Source of the DNA: Halichoerus grypus
Lineage: Eukaryota; Chordata; Mammalia; Carnivora; Phocidae
Assembly (NCBI RefSeq): GCF_964656455.1
Contig: NC_135719.1
Location: forward strand, 77,967,562-78,031,561
Direction: 5' to 3'
Length of the DNA stretch: 64,000 nt
The notes under the pieces are model-generated. The model saw nothing but the letters and a program-made list of their open reading frames with translations, had not been told where the DNA came from and made no database searches. This document shows positions 23,700-35,099 of this stretch, in pieces. The position numbers were made by a program, and so were the translations under genes. Positions within the stretch are counted from its first letter, which is position 1, and the number at the start of each line of letters is the position of its first letter.

Positions 23700-24508
23700 T
23701 AGGATTGCAGGGTTCTTGTCTCACTGAGTCGAAGAATGAATCTCATGGACACAAAAAGGTGAAGTGGAGTGAAGTTTATTAAGTGAGGGTGAGAACAGAA
23801 AGGAAAGAAAAAGCTCTCTGGAGTGAGAGGGGTCCCAAATGGCTTGCCACTGAGGGCTTTTAGTGCCGGCCTTTTTTTTTTTTTGAAGATTTTATTTATT
23901 TATTTGAGAGAGAGAGAGAGAGCACATGAGAGGGGGGAGGGTCAGAGGGAGAAGCAGACTCCCCGCTGAGCAGGGAGCCCGATGCGGGACTCGATTCTGG
24001 ACTCCAGGATCATGACCTGAGCCGAAGGCAGTCGCTCAACCAACTGAGCCACCCAGGCGCCCGAGTGCCAGCCTTTTATTGAGAACTGACTGGGAAGCTT
24101 GTGGCCTTGAGATATTTGTGCTGTCTTGGTTTGTTCCCTTATCTCTTATTCTGCTCTGTTTCAGAGTCTCCACCTGCCAGGAATCGTTTCAGAGCCCAGT
24201 CAGGGGAGTCAGGAGCCTCCTATCTCTCCTGCCTATACCTTAGCCCCTTCCCTACTCATGGGACAGGACCTGTGGGCAGAAAGAGCTGTACTGAGACTGT
24301 GAGGAGTGACTGATTGTATACTTTTTAATTAGTGGGGGTTAGGGATAGCACCAGTCTCCAAGGAATCTGGAAGCAAGGCTTTCAGGACCTTGAGGGGCCA
24401 GCTTCTGCCAAGATAAGGTTACTTTGAAACATTAAGACATTAAGGCAGCCACGAGTTCCTTGAGGAAGGTCACGCTCTGCATGCTTCAGGTATCTATCAG
24501 TGGGCTAC
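23700..24508 (-). mobile_element. Solo LTR-like element with SINE insertion
   Basis: On the minus strand it has an AATAAA (+ strand TTTATT at 23775-23780) followed by a short U5-like end (CTCAGTGAGACAAGAACCCTGCAATCC). The body runs to about 24508. A SINE (23877-24063) sits inside. No retroviral genes adjoin it. Family not identified. Confidence 0.5.
23877..24063 (-). mobile_element. CAN-SINE with target-site duplication
   Basis: Minus-strand SINE. Flanks AGTGCCGGCCTTTT (from 23862) and AGTGCCAGCCTTTT (from 24064) differ at one base. Confidence 0.95.
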
Positions 24509-24529
24509 AAGCTGTAAGATTTTATTTAT

Positions 24530-24738
24530 TTTATTTTTAAAAAATATTTTATTTATTTGACAGTGAGAGGGAGAGAGAGAGAGCGAAAGAAAGTACAAGC
24601 AGGGGGAGTGGCAGAGGGAGAGGGAGCAGCAGGGTCCCCACTGAGCAGGAAGCCCGATGCGGGGCTCGATCCCAGGACCCTGAGATCACGACCTGAGCCG
24701 AAGGCAAGCACTTAACCAACTGAAACACACAGGTGCCC
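24530..24738 (-). mobile_element. CAN-SINE
   Basis: Minus-strand SINE at the right edge of the LTR-like element; ends AACTGAAACACACAGGTGCCCC. Confidence 0.93.
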
Positions 24739-24744
24739 CTGCAA

Positions 24745-25440
24745 GGAGATTTTAATTTAAGCTGCATTTCTTTTGCTTTTGTTTAGCACATCAATACCAT
24801 GCTACATTTAAAATACACTAGAATGGTTGCCTCTGAGGAAAAGGAATTAGAAAGAGAGAATGGATATTAATGGGAATAAATAAGTAAAATAAGAGAGGGA
24901 CCCTCTGTAAATCAATGCTGATAATGTACCATGAACTGAGGGATATGATTACCTCAATCTCTGCACTTGAGGCTAAAAAAGATAGACACAAGTCTTGTTA
25001 CTTTCTCTTAATATTTTGAAGTGAAGTTTCTAATTCATATTATAGGAATATGATTTCAAATAACAAGCACAGTAAGGGACAATGGAATTATTTCAGTGAC
25101 TGGATTTTTTGGTGAAGTTCAACAAACACACTGATTGCCCCCTTGATTGCAAGACAGTGTACAAGCTGTTTTGGAAGAAGCAAATATGAGTGAGACAGAG
25201 CTGTATCTTCAAAGTGGTTATTACAATGCAGTAAATTTATTATTTATGAGTCACATTGTATGCTCTTTTTTACCAAAAGTTTTTTTATCTCATTCTTTCA
25301 CTTGCCTAGTTCATTTACATTTAGAGAAAAATCGATATTTATAAGGCTGTTCCATATAATTTGTATAAATCTCTTGGAAAGTGAGTATTACCAAATTATC
25401 CAGGGATGTTTTTATTATTCATGATAGGATTTAAAGTGGC
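24745..25440. other. Unclassified intergenic stretch
   Basis: AT-rich, no recognised gene or repeat. Confidence 0.4.
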
Positions 25441-25465
25441 AAAAAATTTTGAGATTAATTTTTTT

Positions 25466-25656
25466 TTTTAATTTTTTTTTTTAAAGATTTTATTTATTTG
25501 ACAGAGAGAGACACAGCGAGAGAGGGAACACAAGCAGGGGGAGTGGGAAAGGGAGAAGCAGGCTTCCCGCGGAGCAGGGAGCCCGATGCGGGGCTCGATC
25601 CCAGGACCCTGGGATCATGACCTGAGCCGAAGGCAGACTGAGCCACCCAGGCGCCC
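25466..25656 (-). mobile_element. CAN-SINE with target duplication and a deletion in its head
   Basis: Young-looking minus-strand SINE flanked by GAGATTAATTTTTTT at 25451-25465 and 25657-25671. Compared with its sisters it lacks about ten bases (the GCTTAACGA part) between GGCAGAC and TGAGCC. Confidence 0.95.
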
Positions 25657-25680
25657 GAGATTAATTTTTTTAAAGACTCT

Positions 25681-25845
25681 AGTGTCATTCCTTCCCCCTG
25701 TGACTCATTATCAACCCTTCCCTTTGTTGCTTCAATCACAGTGAATATATTTTTAGGAGACAATTTTCTTGATTAAATGACTTCAGTTTTGCAACCCCAG
25801 TTCACAACAGCATTAGTTGGTCATCCAGTTCAGTTATTTAGCTAT
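25681..25845 (+). promoter_or_regulatory. Conserved upstream segment of the OR4F15-like gene (candidate promoter)
   Basis: About 6.5 kb upstream of the third OR and directly after a SINE. Shares GTGACTCATTA (25700-25710, identical to the first copy), a CCCTTTGTTGC block matching the second copy, and ATTTTCTTGATT at 25763-25774 where the other copies have an EBF-like TCCCTTG core. That putative site is therefore degenerate here. Confidence 0.4.
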
Positions 25846-25849
25846 ATTT

Positions 25850-27180
25850 TCCATTTTTAGAAACATTTTATATACCTCTGTGTGTTCAAGATAGTAGTCT
25901 GTGAATAGCTCCAAGGGAAGGATGGAGTGAAGTTGACAAGAGGACGAAGGTATTAAACTAGATAAACTTCAATGACAAGGAAAACTCACGTAATGGTTTG
26001 CTGTTTGTCTATTTCAATTATGTTTTGGCCCAGAGGCAGGAAGAAACAGGTGGTGGTGGGGAGATGATGAGCAGAGCAGGAGAATAAATACAAATGGTTG
26101 TCAACATGAATAACTGAATTAACCTTAAGTTTTAACTAGGACTTGGAAATGACTTGGAGATCCAAAGATGCAACTGAAGATACACTGCAGAGTCTGGAGT
26201 CCACGCTGTGGTCAGGACCAGGATGCAGGCTAGGTTGTTAACTGTACCAAGGGATCTTTAGGGGAAGTTATTAGCACTAAAATTAAATACAAATATGTGT
26301 GCCATCATAGCAAGCTTACTTTACCTCTATCTTTAGGGAACGAAGAAATAAAGAGAAAGTTCATTAGGTATATGTGATAAGTGAAATTAAAAAAATAAAA
26401 CCCCAATTTCATAGAATCATGATGGAGAAAGTGTAATTAAAACCTGCTTAGAAGAAAAATATCTAGGGAACTAACTCACCCTAAAGTAAACTAATGTAGT
26501 GTAGGTTAAAATTAGGTGGTGGAAGAATGGAGAAAAAAGTAGGGAACTAAATATGTAATGTTCCACAACCAGTAATCAATCCTCCTGATTTTGTTTGTGT
26601 TCTTTAAATGTTCATTAGAATTTTTTCTAGGTCACTGCAGTGAGATGTTTGGTGGTGAAATGGGGGTGGTTAGGCAGAGTGCCAAAGATGAAGGCATAGA
26701 AGATAATCCTATGAAGGAGGACTAAAGGAATCGAGGTGGTTAAAACTAGAGGGCACAGACAAGTGATCGTTATTTGCTTTTACCAAGTTCAAGGTTATCA
26801 AACATTTATCTGAGGGAGTTGCTGACAACGTCTTTATGTTCACAGAGAAAGAATCAAGTGGCCATCAGCTTACTTGAAAGAATGAGAGATTTTCTTTTCG
26901 TAAGGATGAACCTTTTGGACTATTATGTTAATAAAAAGCGGGACGCCAAGGAAGAAAATGCAGTTTCAAACCGTGTAAACTGTAGAGGACCTGACATGTC
27001 CAGGATGGAGAAACAAAAGAAAGGAACTGTGTCAGAACACATTTTTAGATCTCTTCCAACTGAGTGATTTTATTAATTGGGGATAATGAACATCTTTCTC
27101 TCTTTTTTTTCAGAACATTTTAAAATGTAAAATTCCCATGTATCTATTCTAAGGGGTTCCCCAATTCTGGTTCCATTTAA
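25850..27180. other. Unclassified intergenic stretch
   Basis: No recognised gene. An open + frame of 97 codons (26774-27067) has no family resemblance and is probably chance. Confidence 0.4.
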
Positions 27181-27190
27181 ATCAAACACT

Positions 27191-27413
27191 TATTTATTTA
27201 TTTATTAAAGATTTTTATTTCTTTATTTGAGAGAGAGAGACAGAGAGAGAGAGAGAGTGAGTGCATGAGCAAGGGGGAAGGGCAGAGGGAGAAGGAGAAG
27301 CAGGCTCTCTGCTGAGCAGGTAGCCCGATGGACATGGGGCTCGGTCCCTGGACTCCAGGATCATGACCTGAGCCAAAGGAAGGTGCTTAACCAACTGAGC
27401 CACCCAGGTGACC
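27191..27413 (-). mobile_element. CAN-SINE
   Basis: Minus-strand SINE with the head GAGCCACCCAGGTGACCC. Imperfect target duplication TAAATCAAACACTTA / TAAATCAAGACATTTA. Confidence 0.93.
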
Positions 27414-27441
27414 CTAAATCAAGACATTTAAATGATAATTC

Positions 27442-27567
27442 CATAAGGAGGGCACTTGATGGAATGAGCACTGGGTGTTACATGGAACTGATGAATCGCT
27501 AAATTCTACTCCTGAAACAAATAATACACTATACGCTAACTAACTTGAATTAAAAAAAAATTAAAAA
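27442..27567 (+). mobile_element. Short plus-strand L1 3' end
   Basis: GAGCACTGGGTGTTACATGG, GATGAATCGCTAAATTCTACTCC, and an A-rich end. Flanked by TAAATGATAATTCCAT / TAAATGATGATTCCAT. Confidence 0.88.
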
Positions 27568-28561
27568 TAAATGATGATTCCATTAAATGCTGCAGAATAT
27601 GGGTTTTCTGCATACCATGATCATTTACATGGTCTAAGTAAAGAACGGCTGTAATTCGTGTCATAATTCTTGAGTGTAATAGCTAGACCAGAACTAGAGA
27701 AGTGAGTGGAATATCTTCTAATGGCAATGGCCTTAAAGGAGCAGCGCTGTTTTCATGGAAGTCTGCAATGTCCCAAGGTGCCTGAGCACCCAGAACCTAG
27801 TGTCTCTTTCTAGAAGCTGTTGAATAGTTGAAGACAGGACCTGGGTAAGTTTCCAGATCTCCCATTTGTGAGTTGTAGTATTTTGTCTTTTTTGTTCTTT
27901 TAGGGACGTAAAGTAGGTACCTTTTGTCTTTGGCCCATTTATCCTTCTCTTCTCAGATTTGGCTCTCATTCCTGGAGTCTGGCTCTCCCCTCCTGAGCTC
28001 ACCTGTTCTTGCTCTGTCTTCTGCAGCAACCAATCCAAGCTCATCCTTCTTGGGTAATGAGTCTGGTTTAAAATGAATCAGTTATTTCTTCATTGTGGAA
28101 ATCATCATTTCTTGCACACATAAGATCTCAGCGAAGGAGAGCCATCTGGTAACTTATTTCTTTGTCTATAGTAGCATAATATGGCACCTTTCCCTTAAGC
28201 AATGTAAGTAAAACTAGGGGATGCAGTATGTTAGTCAAAAGTTAGGGAATGCAGTATGTTAGTCAAAAAGAAAGCAACTCTAATGCTAGTAAGAAGCAAT
28301 TCTGAGCCGCTGGACTTTTGAGATTGCATATCTGAATGAGCTTCCAGTCTGCCATTTCTTACTGTTTGCCACAATTTTCCCTCTAACTGACCATCTTGGA
28401 CTCCTGCAGCATTCAAAAACCCAATTTCCTGTTGTCTTCCTTTTCGTCATCTTTCCATCAATTTCCTTTCTGATTTTAAAAATGCATTTAACTTTCTTTT
28501 TCTCCAAAATTGTCCTTTTTACCCTCTGGCTAGACTCTAGTTTTATGGAAGTTTTACACAG

Positions 28562-28566
<5 letters not shown>

Positions 28567-28596
<30 letters not shown>
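28567..28596. repeat. TA dinucleotide repeat
   Basis: About 15 TA units. 27600-28560 before it is unclassified. Confidence 0.95.
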
Positions 28597-28599
<3 letters not shown>

Positions 28600-28712
28600 T
28601 TTTTTTCTGATTGACTCAGTAAATCCTTTATTGATTATGTTAACCCTATTCCTTACAAAATTATTAACAGTCAGGTTTATCAGTATTTCTTTTATCTTCT
28701 CACTTGTTATTT

Positions 28713-28915
28713 TATTTTCTTTTTTTTAGAGAGAAAGAGTGTGTGAGCAAGTGAGGTGGGGGGAGGAACAGAGGGAAAGGGAGAGAGAGAATCTTAAGCA
28801 GGCTCCATGCTCAGTGTGGAGTCTGACGTGGGGCTTGATCTCAACACCCTGAGATCATGACCTGAGCTGAAATCAAGAGGTGGATGCTTAACCAACTGAG
28901 TCGACCAGTGGCCCC
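28713..28915 (-). mobile_element. CAN-SINE, older subfamily
   Basis: Minus-strand; GCTGAAATCAAGAGGTGGATGCTTAACCAACTGAGTCGACC, with decayed ends. Confidence 0.88.
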
Positions 28916-29604
28916 ATCACTTTTTTGTTTTGTTTTTGTTTTTGTTTTTGCTCTTCACATTTTAATTTGGAGGAAGCACCACTTATATTTACAGGTCATA
29001 GTATATTCTCACTGTTATTCCTACTTCATGGAAGCCTTGGAAGAGTTTTGGCTAACACACTTTTCCCTTTAGCGATCAGAAGGAATGCTTTTTGCCTTAT
29101 TTTTCTGCCCATTCCTAGAAAAATTTTGATTAGTTAGTTCATACTTCATGATATGGAGGTTTGGTTTTAGGTCATAAAACAGCTTAAACAACTTTCACTT
29201 AAAATTGTCCTGTTAACTGCTACCTAAATACTTGTTGAATGAATGAGTGAATTAGCCAAGAAATCCAGCCAGCATCATTTCTGAGATGCTTTTCAGTCAG
29301 AATGAACAACTATGGTACACAATTCACCCCATGTGTCTTGTACCATATTTAGGGAGATAAAACCCATGCATATTTATCAGAAAGCCATTGAAAAATTACT
29401 GCGACAGAAATCATAGATGTAAAAATTCAGATAAAAAATAAGTCAGAATACTGAGAGGAGACTCTGTGAATGTGGAAATTGAACTGGAAAGAAGCAGAGT
29501 GTTTGTGACTCTGTATTTGATGAATTACAGCATTTCTTCAAGAGTTCTTATCCTTTCTAGGGAAGGAAATCTGCATATAACAGACCAGAACTGCATTTTC
29601 TATC

Positions 29605-29715
29605 ATGAATATGGACTTCACAAAGGCAGGGATTCTTGTCCATGCTGTATTCTCAGTGCCCAGAATGGTAGTTGGCATTCTGGGCACTCAAAAATATTTA
29701 CTGAATTAATGAACA
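29605..29715 (+). repeat. L2-like 3' end
   Basis: GGCAGGGATTCTTGTCCATGCTG...CTCAGTGCCCAGAATGG...CTGGGCACTCAAAAATATTTACTGAATTAATGAA follows the L2 3' end. It lies inside a 169-codon open frame, which argues that frame is fortuitous. Confidence 0.65.
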
Positions 29716-30054
29716 AAAGTCATTTCAAAATCATTCAGAGAAGCACTCAGGATGAAATGATATACCTAGTTGTCCAAGAACATATTGATTGGCTGATTAT
29801 CTTAGATAATCCAAAGATAAGTTCCTCATCATTGGTGAATATTAGTTGGTCAGACTTGGTCCTAGATATAATAGGAGTCAGAAGCGTCTTATGTGTAGTT
29901 TCAGGGAGAAGGTCCCAATGCACTACCTGTCCTTCCTCCTTCAATATCTCTTCCGTTTTCCTGAGAGCTCTCTGAAAGTTCCTTTGTCAGATTCATTGCT
30001 TAGTGATAAAGTTTTCTTTTTCCCCCTAAAACTCTGTTCACTTGTGAGAAGTTG

Positions 30055-30535
30055 TGGAGTACAGAATAATGGCCCCAAAATATCCATGTGTTAATCCCCG
30101 AGCCTGTGAATATACTACTTTACATGGCACAAGGGACTTTGTCAGTGTGATTAAGAATTTTGAGATGGGCAAATTATCCTGGATTATCTGGATAATGTAA
30201 TCATAAGACTCCTACCTTACAAGTGGAAGGCAGGATGGTCAGAATCAGAGAGGAGATGTGATGACAGTTGGCAGAGTTTGGAGTGATGTACTTTGAAGAG
30301 GGAGGAAGGGGTCATGAAGTAAAGAATGCAGGCAACCTTGGAAGAGGAAGGTAGTGGATAGTCTCCTAGGTCCTTTAGAAGGAATGCAGCTCTGCTGACA
30401 CTTCAATTCTAGCTTGGAAGACCCATTTTGGGCTTCTCATCTTCAGAACTGTGAGATCACACATTTGTGTTTTGGTAAGCCACTAAATTCCCAGTAATTT
30501 GTTACTGCAGAAATAGAGAATGAATACATATAGAA
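30055..30535 (+). mobile_element. LTR-like interspersed repeat
   Basis: TACAGAATAATGGCCCCAAAATATCC start, GGGACTTTGTCAGTGTGATTAAG, ATTATCCTGGATTATC, and an AGCCACTAAATTCCCAGTAATTTGTTACTGCAG end. A widespread mammalian LTR-type repeat by resemblance. Confidence 0.65.
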
Positions 30536-30539
30536 CTAA

Positions 30540-32160
30540 TATGAAGTTCTATTTAGGGCAAAGAACATTCAGTGGGAGCCATGGGTTCTTGATCCTCTAT
30601 AAACCCTCCTACCAATTGACTTTGTGATAATGAGCAGGTCACCTCGTATATCTCTTTCTATATAAATTATTTCATTGGTATAACATGGAGTCATGGAGTT
30701 GTACTAAATCAGAAACAGCCACTGAGCAGTGGACCTCTGATGATTTATTTCTGGTAGTTTTTTTTTTTATCCTTAAAGAACTGTAATTGTGTCCTAGTTA
30801 CCCATGCTGCAGTTTGGCTACTGTCCCTTAGTTCTTTTTGTGCCCATTATCCTTGTAACTCAATTGTGACCCTCTCTCAATTGCAGACACAGATATTGTC
30901 TGGCTGTTTTCACCAGTTTTATTTTCCTGTTACTCTTTTATCCATTCCAAATGTATTTTGAGAAAGAAAAAAGACTGTTATGTGGGAGAGTTCTTATCTT
31001 TGGGGCTCCAATGACTCTCCATCTCTGTCTTTGTCTGTCTGTCTACTAGTGGAGGAGATTATTTGCCTCAGGTCAACACATGTGTTATGTTAGAAATTGT
31101 GAATTTTTTGGAAAGTAAGCATAATTAAAAGATAAAATATTTTTTTCCATTTGAAACATATACAAGGCTTTCTATTTGCTATTTTAAATTAATAGTTGAG
31201 ACCCTATATTTCATTTGATGACAGAGTTCTCTTGTGAAATAATTATGTTGTGTAGTTAGACAATTGCATGATGAGGCCTGGGATCCTCTGATAACTCCTG
31301 ACTGGTACCACAAAATATATGATTAATGTGAACTTTGGTGGATTATGATAAACTCTTATGACTGCAGGAGTCATTCTTAAGTACCTTTAATTTCTTCCTT
31401 CATTCAACCAGTGTGAAGCACTCATTAAATAAGTGGTTGTGTTAGTCACCACTGGTGATTGTGATGGAGGTGGGGAATACTCATATGAACCAAGATGATT
31501 CCTGTACCCAAGAAACTACACGTTAATTTGAGAAATGGAAATTTATATAATCGGGAGAGGCAGAGTGAAATCAATGCTAACAGTGCAGAGAGAGTAGAGA
31601 GACTGAGGCAGATCTGGAAGGTTTCACAAGGGAGGGAGCATTTGAACTGGGACATTGAAATTGGGACAGTAAAGAATAGAATGAGAAATTTTGAAAGCTG
31701 AAAGAAGGAAAACGTTTAAAGTCTAATCAAGCAATAGGAATAACAGAACAGAGACTTTGAAAACTGTATGCTATGTATGAGGAATTGTTAGGTGACTCAT
31801 ATGAGTGGCTGAAATCCTATCCATTCATAAGAAGTCATAGTCAAAAGTATTTGAGGTTGACCTTGTATGTTACTGAAGTAGAATGGAGGGCAGGAGAAAA
31901 TAAGAAATAGCCATGTGATAGTAGAAGAAAGCAGAAGGGAAACAGGTCCAGAGATGGAATTTATTTAGTTGTAGCAGTTTTGAATTCATACTGGCATTGG
32001 GAACCAGCTGGCTCCTCTAAGTAGAAGTCCAATGTGCATGTGATGAAGATTATTTGGCTGTGGGAGTTGTTAATATGATGACTGTTTTCATGGGCTGGAG
32101 GCTTCCTTTTGTGAACACCAATACTTGCCTAGAAAATCGTTTTTCATTTTCTTTCTTCCT
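30540..32160. other. Intergenic stretch before the OR4F15-like gene
   Basis: A MIR-like trace near 30600-30690; otherwise no recognised gene or repeat. Confidence 0.35.
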
Positions 32161-32170
32161 TTAGGGAAAC

Positions 32171-32194
32171 ATGAAAACTGATCCTGGTGTCTGA
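32171..32194 (+). other. Upstream ORF in the leader of the OR4F15-like gene
   Basis: If the exon begins after the TAG at 32163-32164, the first ATG in it is at 32171. It encodes seven codons and stops with TGA at 32192, 13 bases before the receptor ATG. This could reduce initiation at the receptor. Nothing here shows that it is translated. Confidence 0.45.
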
Positions 32195-32207
32195 AGCAAT
32201 AGACAGA

Positions 32208-33137
32208 ATGAACCAGTCGATAGTATCAGAGTTTGTGTTCCTGGGACTCACGAATTCATGGGAGATCCAACTTCTCCTTTTTGTTTTCTCCTTTTTGTTC
32301 TACTTGGCAAGCATGATGGGAAACCTTGTCATTGTGTTCACTGTAACCTTGGATGCTCATCTACATTCGCCTATGTATTTCCTCCTGGCTAACCTCTCAG
32401 TCATTGATATGTTGTTTTGCTCAATCACAGCCCCTAAAATGATTTGTGATATTTTTAAGAAGCACAAGGCCATCTCTTTTTGTGGATGTATTATGCAGAT
32501 CTTCTTTAGCCATGCTGTTGGGGGCACTGAGATGGTGCTGCTTATTGCCATGGCCTTTGACAGATATGTGGCCATATGTAAGCCTCTGCACTACTTGAGC
32601 ATCATGAGCCCAAAGATATGTCTATACTTTTTAGTCACTTCTTGGGTCATTGGGCTCATCCATTCATTGGTTCAATTAGTTTTTGTGGTAGATTTGCCTT
32701 TTTGTGGCCCTAATGTATTGGATAGTTTTTATTGTGACCTTCCCCGGCTCCTCAGACTTGCCTGCACAAACACCCAAGGACTGGAGTTCATGGTTACTGT
32801 CAATAGTGGGCTCATTTCTGTGGGCTCCTTTATCCTGCTGGTCATTTCATATGTCTTCATTTTGTTTACTGTTTGGAAGCATTCCTCTGGTGGCTCATCC
32901 AAGGCTGTCTCCACACTGTCAGCTCATATCACTGTGGTGGTTTTGTTCTTTGGGCCACTGATGTTTTTCTACACATGGCCTTCTCCCACATCACACCTGG
33001 ATAAATATCTTGCTATTTTTGATGCAGTTCTCACTCCTTTTCTGAATCCAGTCATCTATACATTCAGGAACAAAGAGATGAAAGTGGCAATGAGGAGACT
33101 GTGCAGTCGTCTTGTGTATTACAGGAAGATTTTGTGA
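32208..33137 (+). CDS. OR4F15: Olfactory receptor OR4F15-like (intact)
   Basis: Intact class II odorant receptor of 309 residues. Landmarks: glycosylation site NQS at 2-4, PMY in TM2, [10 protein letters not shown] with DRY at 118-120, KAVSTLSAH before TM6, NPVIY at 280-284, and a basic tail ending YYRKIL. Signature segments such as [21 protein letters not shown] and CTNTQ match human OR4F15 as I know it, so I call it the likely orthologue. The start differs from its paralogues. The codon that aligns with their ATGGATGGA start is ATA at 32199, so the first usable in-frame ATG is three codons later at 32208. The acceptor TAG ends at 32164, leaving a 43-base leader that also carries a short upstream ORF. 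AATAAA is at 33408. It lies about 11.8 kb after the OR4F6-like locus on the same strand. Confidence 0.94.
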   Translation: MNQSIVSEFVFLGLTNSWEIQLLLFVFSFLFYLASMMGNLVIVFTVTLDAHLHSPMYFLLANLSVIDMLFCSITAPKMICDIFKKHKAISFCGCIMQIFFSHAVGGTEMVLLIAMAFDRYVAICKPLHYLSIMSPKICLYFLVTSWVIGLIHSLVQLVFVVDLPFCGPNVLDSFYCDLPRLLRLACTNTQGLEFMVTVNSGLISVGSFILLVISYVFILFTVWKHSSGGSSKAVSTLSAHITVVVLFFGPLMFFYTWPSPTSHLDKYLAIFDAVLTPFLNPVIYTFRNKEMKVAMRRLCSRLVYYRKIL

Positions 33138-33407
33138 ACGGATGGTATAAGATATGAAATCACAGATTCTCCCTCATGCTGGTTATAGAAAAGACATTGT
33201 CTTTATGCAATTTTAGAAAAATCCTCAACACTTAGGACATGTTATATGCCTAGAAATCTACTATCTATGATATTATGATATCTATTTCACCATTAAGTTA
33301 GAAGTCATGTTTTTTTTTTGACACTCTGTACATCAAAGTGCTAAAAAGTGAATAATACATGTTTTGTAACCTACATGGTTAGGAGAATGCTATCATGTAA
33401 TTGAGTA

Positions 33408-33413
33408 AATAAA
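33408..33413 (+). terminator. Candidate polyadenylation signal of the OR4F15-like gene
   Basis: An AATAAA hexamer about 270 bases after the stop codon, a plausible 3' UTR length for an OR. Assignment is by position only. Confidence 0.35.
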
Positions 33414-33639
33414 AAGGTTTTATGTTTTTCCTACATTGGACAGATTATTCTATTGATAGACAAATTATGCATTTATATCATCCTCCATCTACTTACTATT
33501 CAAGTTTATATCTTGATTTCAATTCTCTTTGTTGCTATTCTGTTTGATTCTTATTTCTCCATTTTCTGCATCCTTTGCATCCTTATCAGGCACTCTGGAA
33601 ATTGTTAACCCTATGTTAGATTTTTGAAAGTTAAAGGTA

Positions 33640-33790
33640 GAATGAATTGTCAATATCTTTTGTTCTAACTCCTTCTTTGGCACTAGCTATAACCCAAGAA
33701 TTGAGGGGTGACATCAATTAGCCCAAGGCACACAGCCAGAAATCACCAGAGCTCCAGGCACCAGAAACCATGTTCCCGGTTGCCAGGTTA
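33640..33790 (-). repeat. MIR-like remnant
   Basis: Contains GACATCAATTAGCCCAAGGCACACAGCCAG, a MIR-core complement. Confidence 0.55.
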
Positions 33791-34104
33791 GTCCCCCTTC
33801 ACGTTCAAATGATTTTGTATTTGAATTTCTGTGCATATGCTAGTCTCTCAGCTTTTCTTATGGGTCTGTTTGTACAAAGAGCTCTACATGTCTTATGTGT
33901 ATTCCTTCTTTCTGGTAAACTGTCATTACATTTAGCACTTCCTTATTGTTTCTAAATCTTTTCTTAGTTTCTACCATGACCATACATTTCCTTGTTCAGG
34001 TCCTACCAAAGCTGAGTCTTAAAACAATGCATTAATTATAAAAAACATGTTTAGAATTCATTATTAAGCAGGATTCTTTTGTCTACAGTTGTATCCAGAG
34101 ACTT

Positions 34105-34425
34105 TTTTTAAATTTAATTTTATTGTGTTATGTTAATCACCATACATTACATCACTAGTTTTTGATGTAGTGTTCCATGATTCATTGTTTGCGTATAACA
34201 CTCAGTGCTCCATTCAATATGTGCCCTCTTTAACACCCATCACCAGGCTAACCCATCCCCCCATCCCCCTCCCCTCTAGAACCCTCAGTTTGTTTCTCAG
34301 AGTCCATAGTCTCTCATGGTTCATCTCCCCTCTCCGATTTCCCCCCCTTCATTTTTCCCTTCCTACTATCTTCTTCTTCTTTTTTTTTTAAACATATAAT
34401 GTATTATTTGTTTCAGAGGTACAGG
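34105..34425 (-). mobile_element. L1 3' end
   Basis: Same tail family as at 18080 and 44603: TTTGATGTAGTGTTCCATGATTC, CACCAGGCTAACCCATCC, a pyrimidine-rich block, a T run, and CATATAATGTATTATTTGTTTCAGAGGTACAG. Confidence 0.9.
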
Positions 34426-34839
34426 TCTGTGTGAGATTTTTGATTAAATTCTATTTTGTAGGCCTGAAGTCCCCCCAAATACTTACAATTAATGATGTTA
34501 TTTCTTTTGTGGGAAAGAATGTCATTAATTAACTTTGTACTCTGCTTAAGTGACACTAAGATCATTGTATCTCTTCCAGAAAGAGAAATTAAAATATTTC
34601 AGCAAATTTTAAAATGAAATATTTAAAGAATATGTATGAAGGGTTTTTTCCATACATTGTGCAGCTTGTTATTTAACAAAATTACTAGACAATGGAACGG
34701 AATGCACGCACTAATTGAAGTTTCCTTCATGAGGCAATGAAATAATGATCGTCTGTCATCATTTGTGTTCTAGGGGAGGTAATAAGTGAGGTGACTCATA
34801 TGGTGCTTTTTACAATCTAGGTATTGTTCTCAGGGCTTT

Positions 34840-34995
34840 ACTTTGAATCTTATTGAGTAGATACTCTCACCATCCCCATTTTACACAGCAGGGGTCTGAG
34901 GCACGAAGATGTTAAATATTCTAAGTTGTATTAAGTAATCAGACTGGACACAAAGCCTTGTGGTTTTGATGCAGGATCTGTAATCTTAACTCCTG
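34840..34995 (-). repeat. MIR-like remnant
   Basis: CACCATCCCCATTTTACACAGCAGGGGTCTGAGGCACGAAG, the complement of a MIR core. 34430-34840 is unclassified. Confidence 0.65.
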
Positions 34996-35099
34996 CACTA
35001 TAATGTATCTGGTAATAAAATATAACAGAATAACTGTTTTACTTGAAAACAACCTTGTGGGCTTCCTCTGGTGACCTCATCACCAACAAAACCCAGTAT

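Noticed and set aside
29466..29975. A 169-codon open + strand frame
   Set aside because: It runs through an L2-like repeat (29605-29715) and has no recognisable domain, so it is a chance frame.
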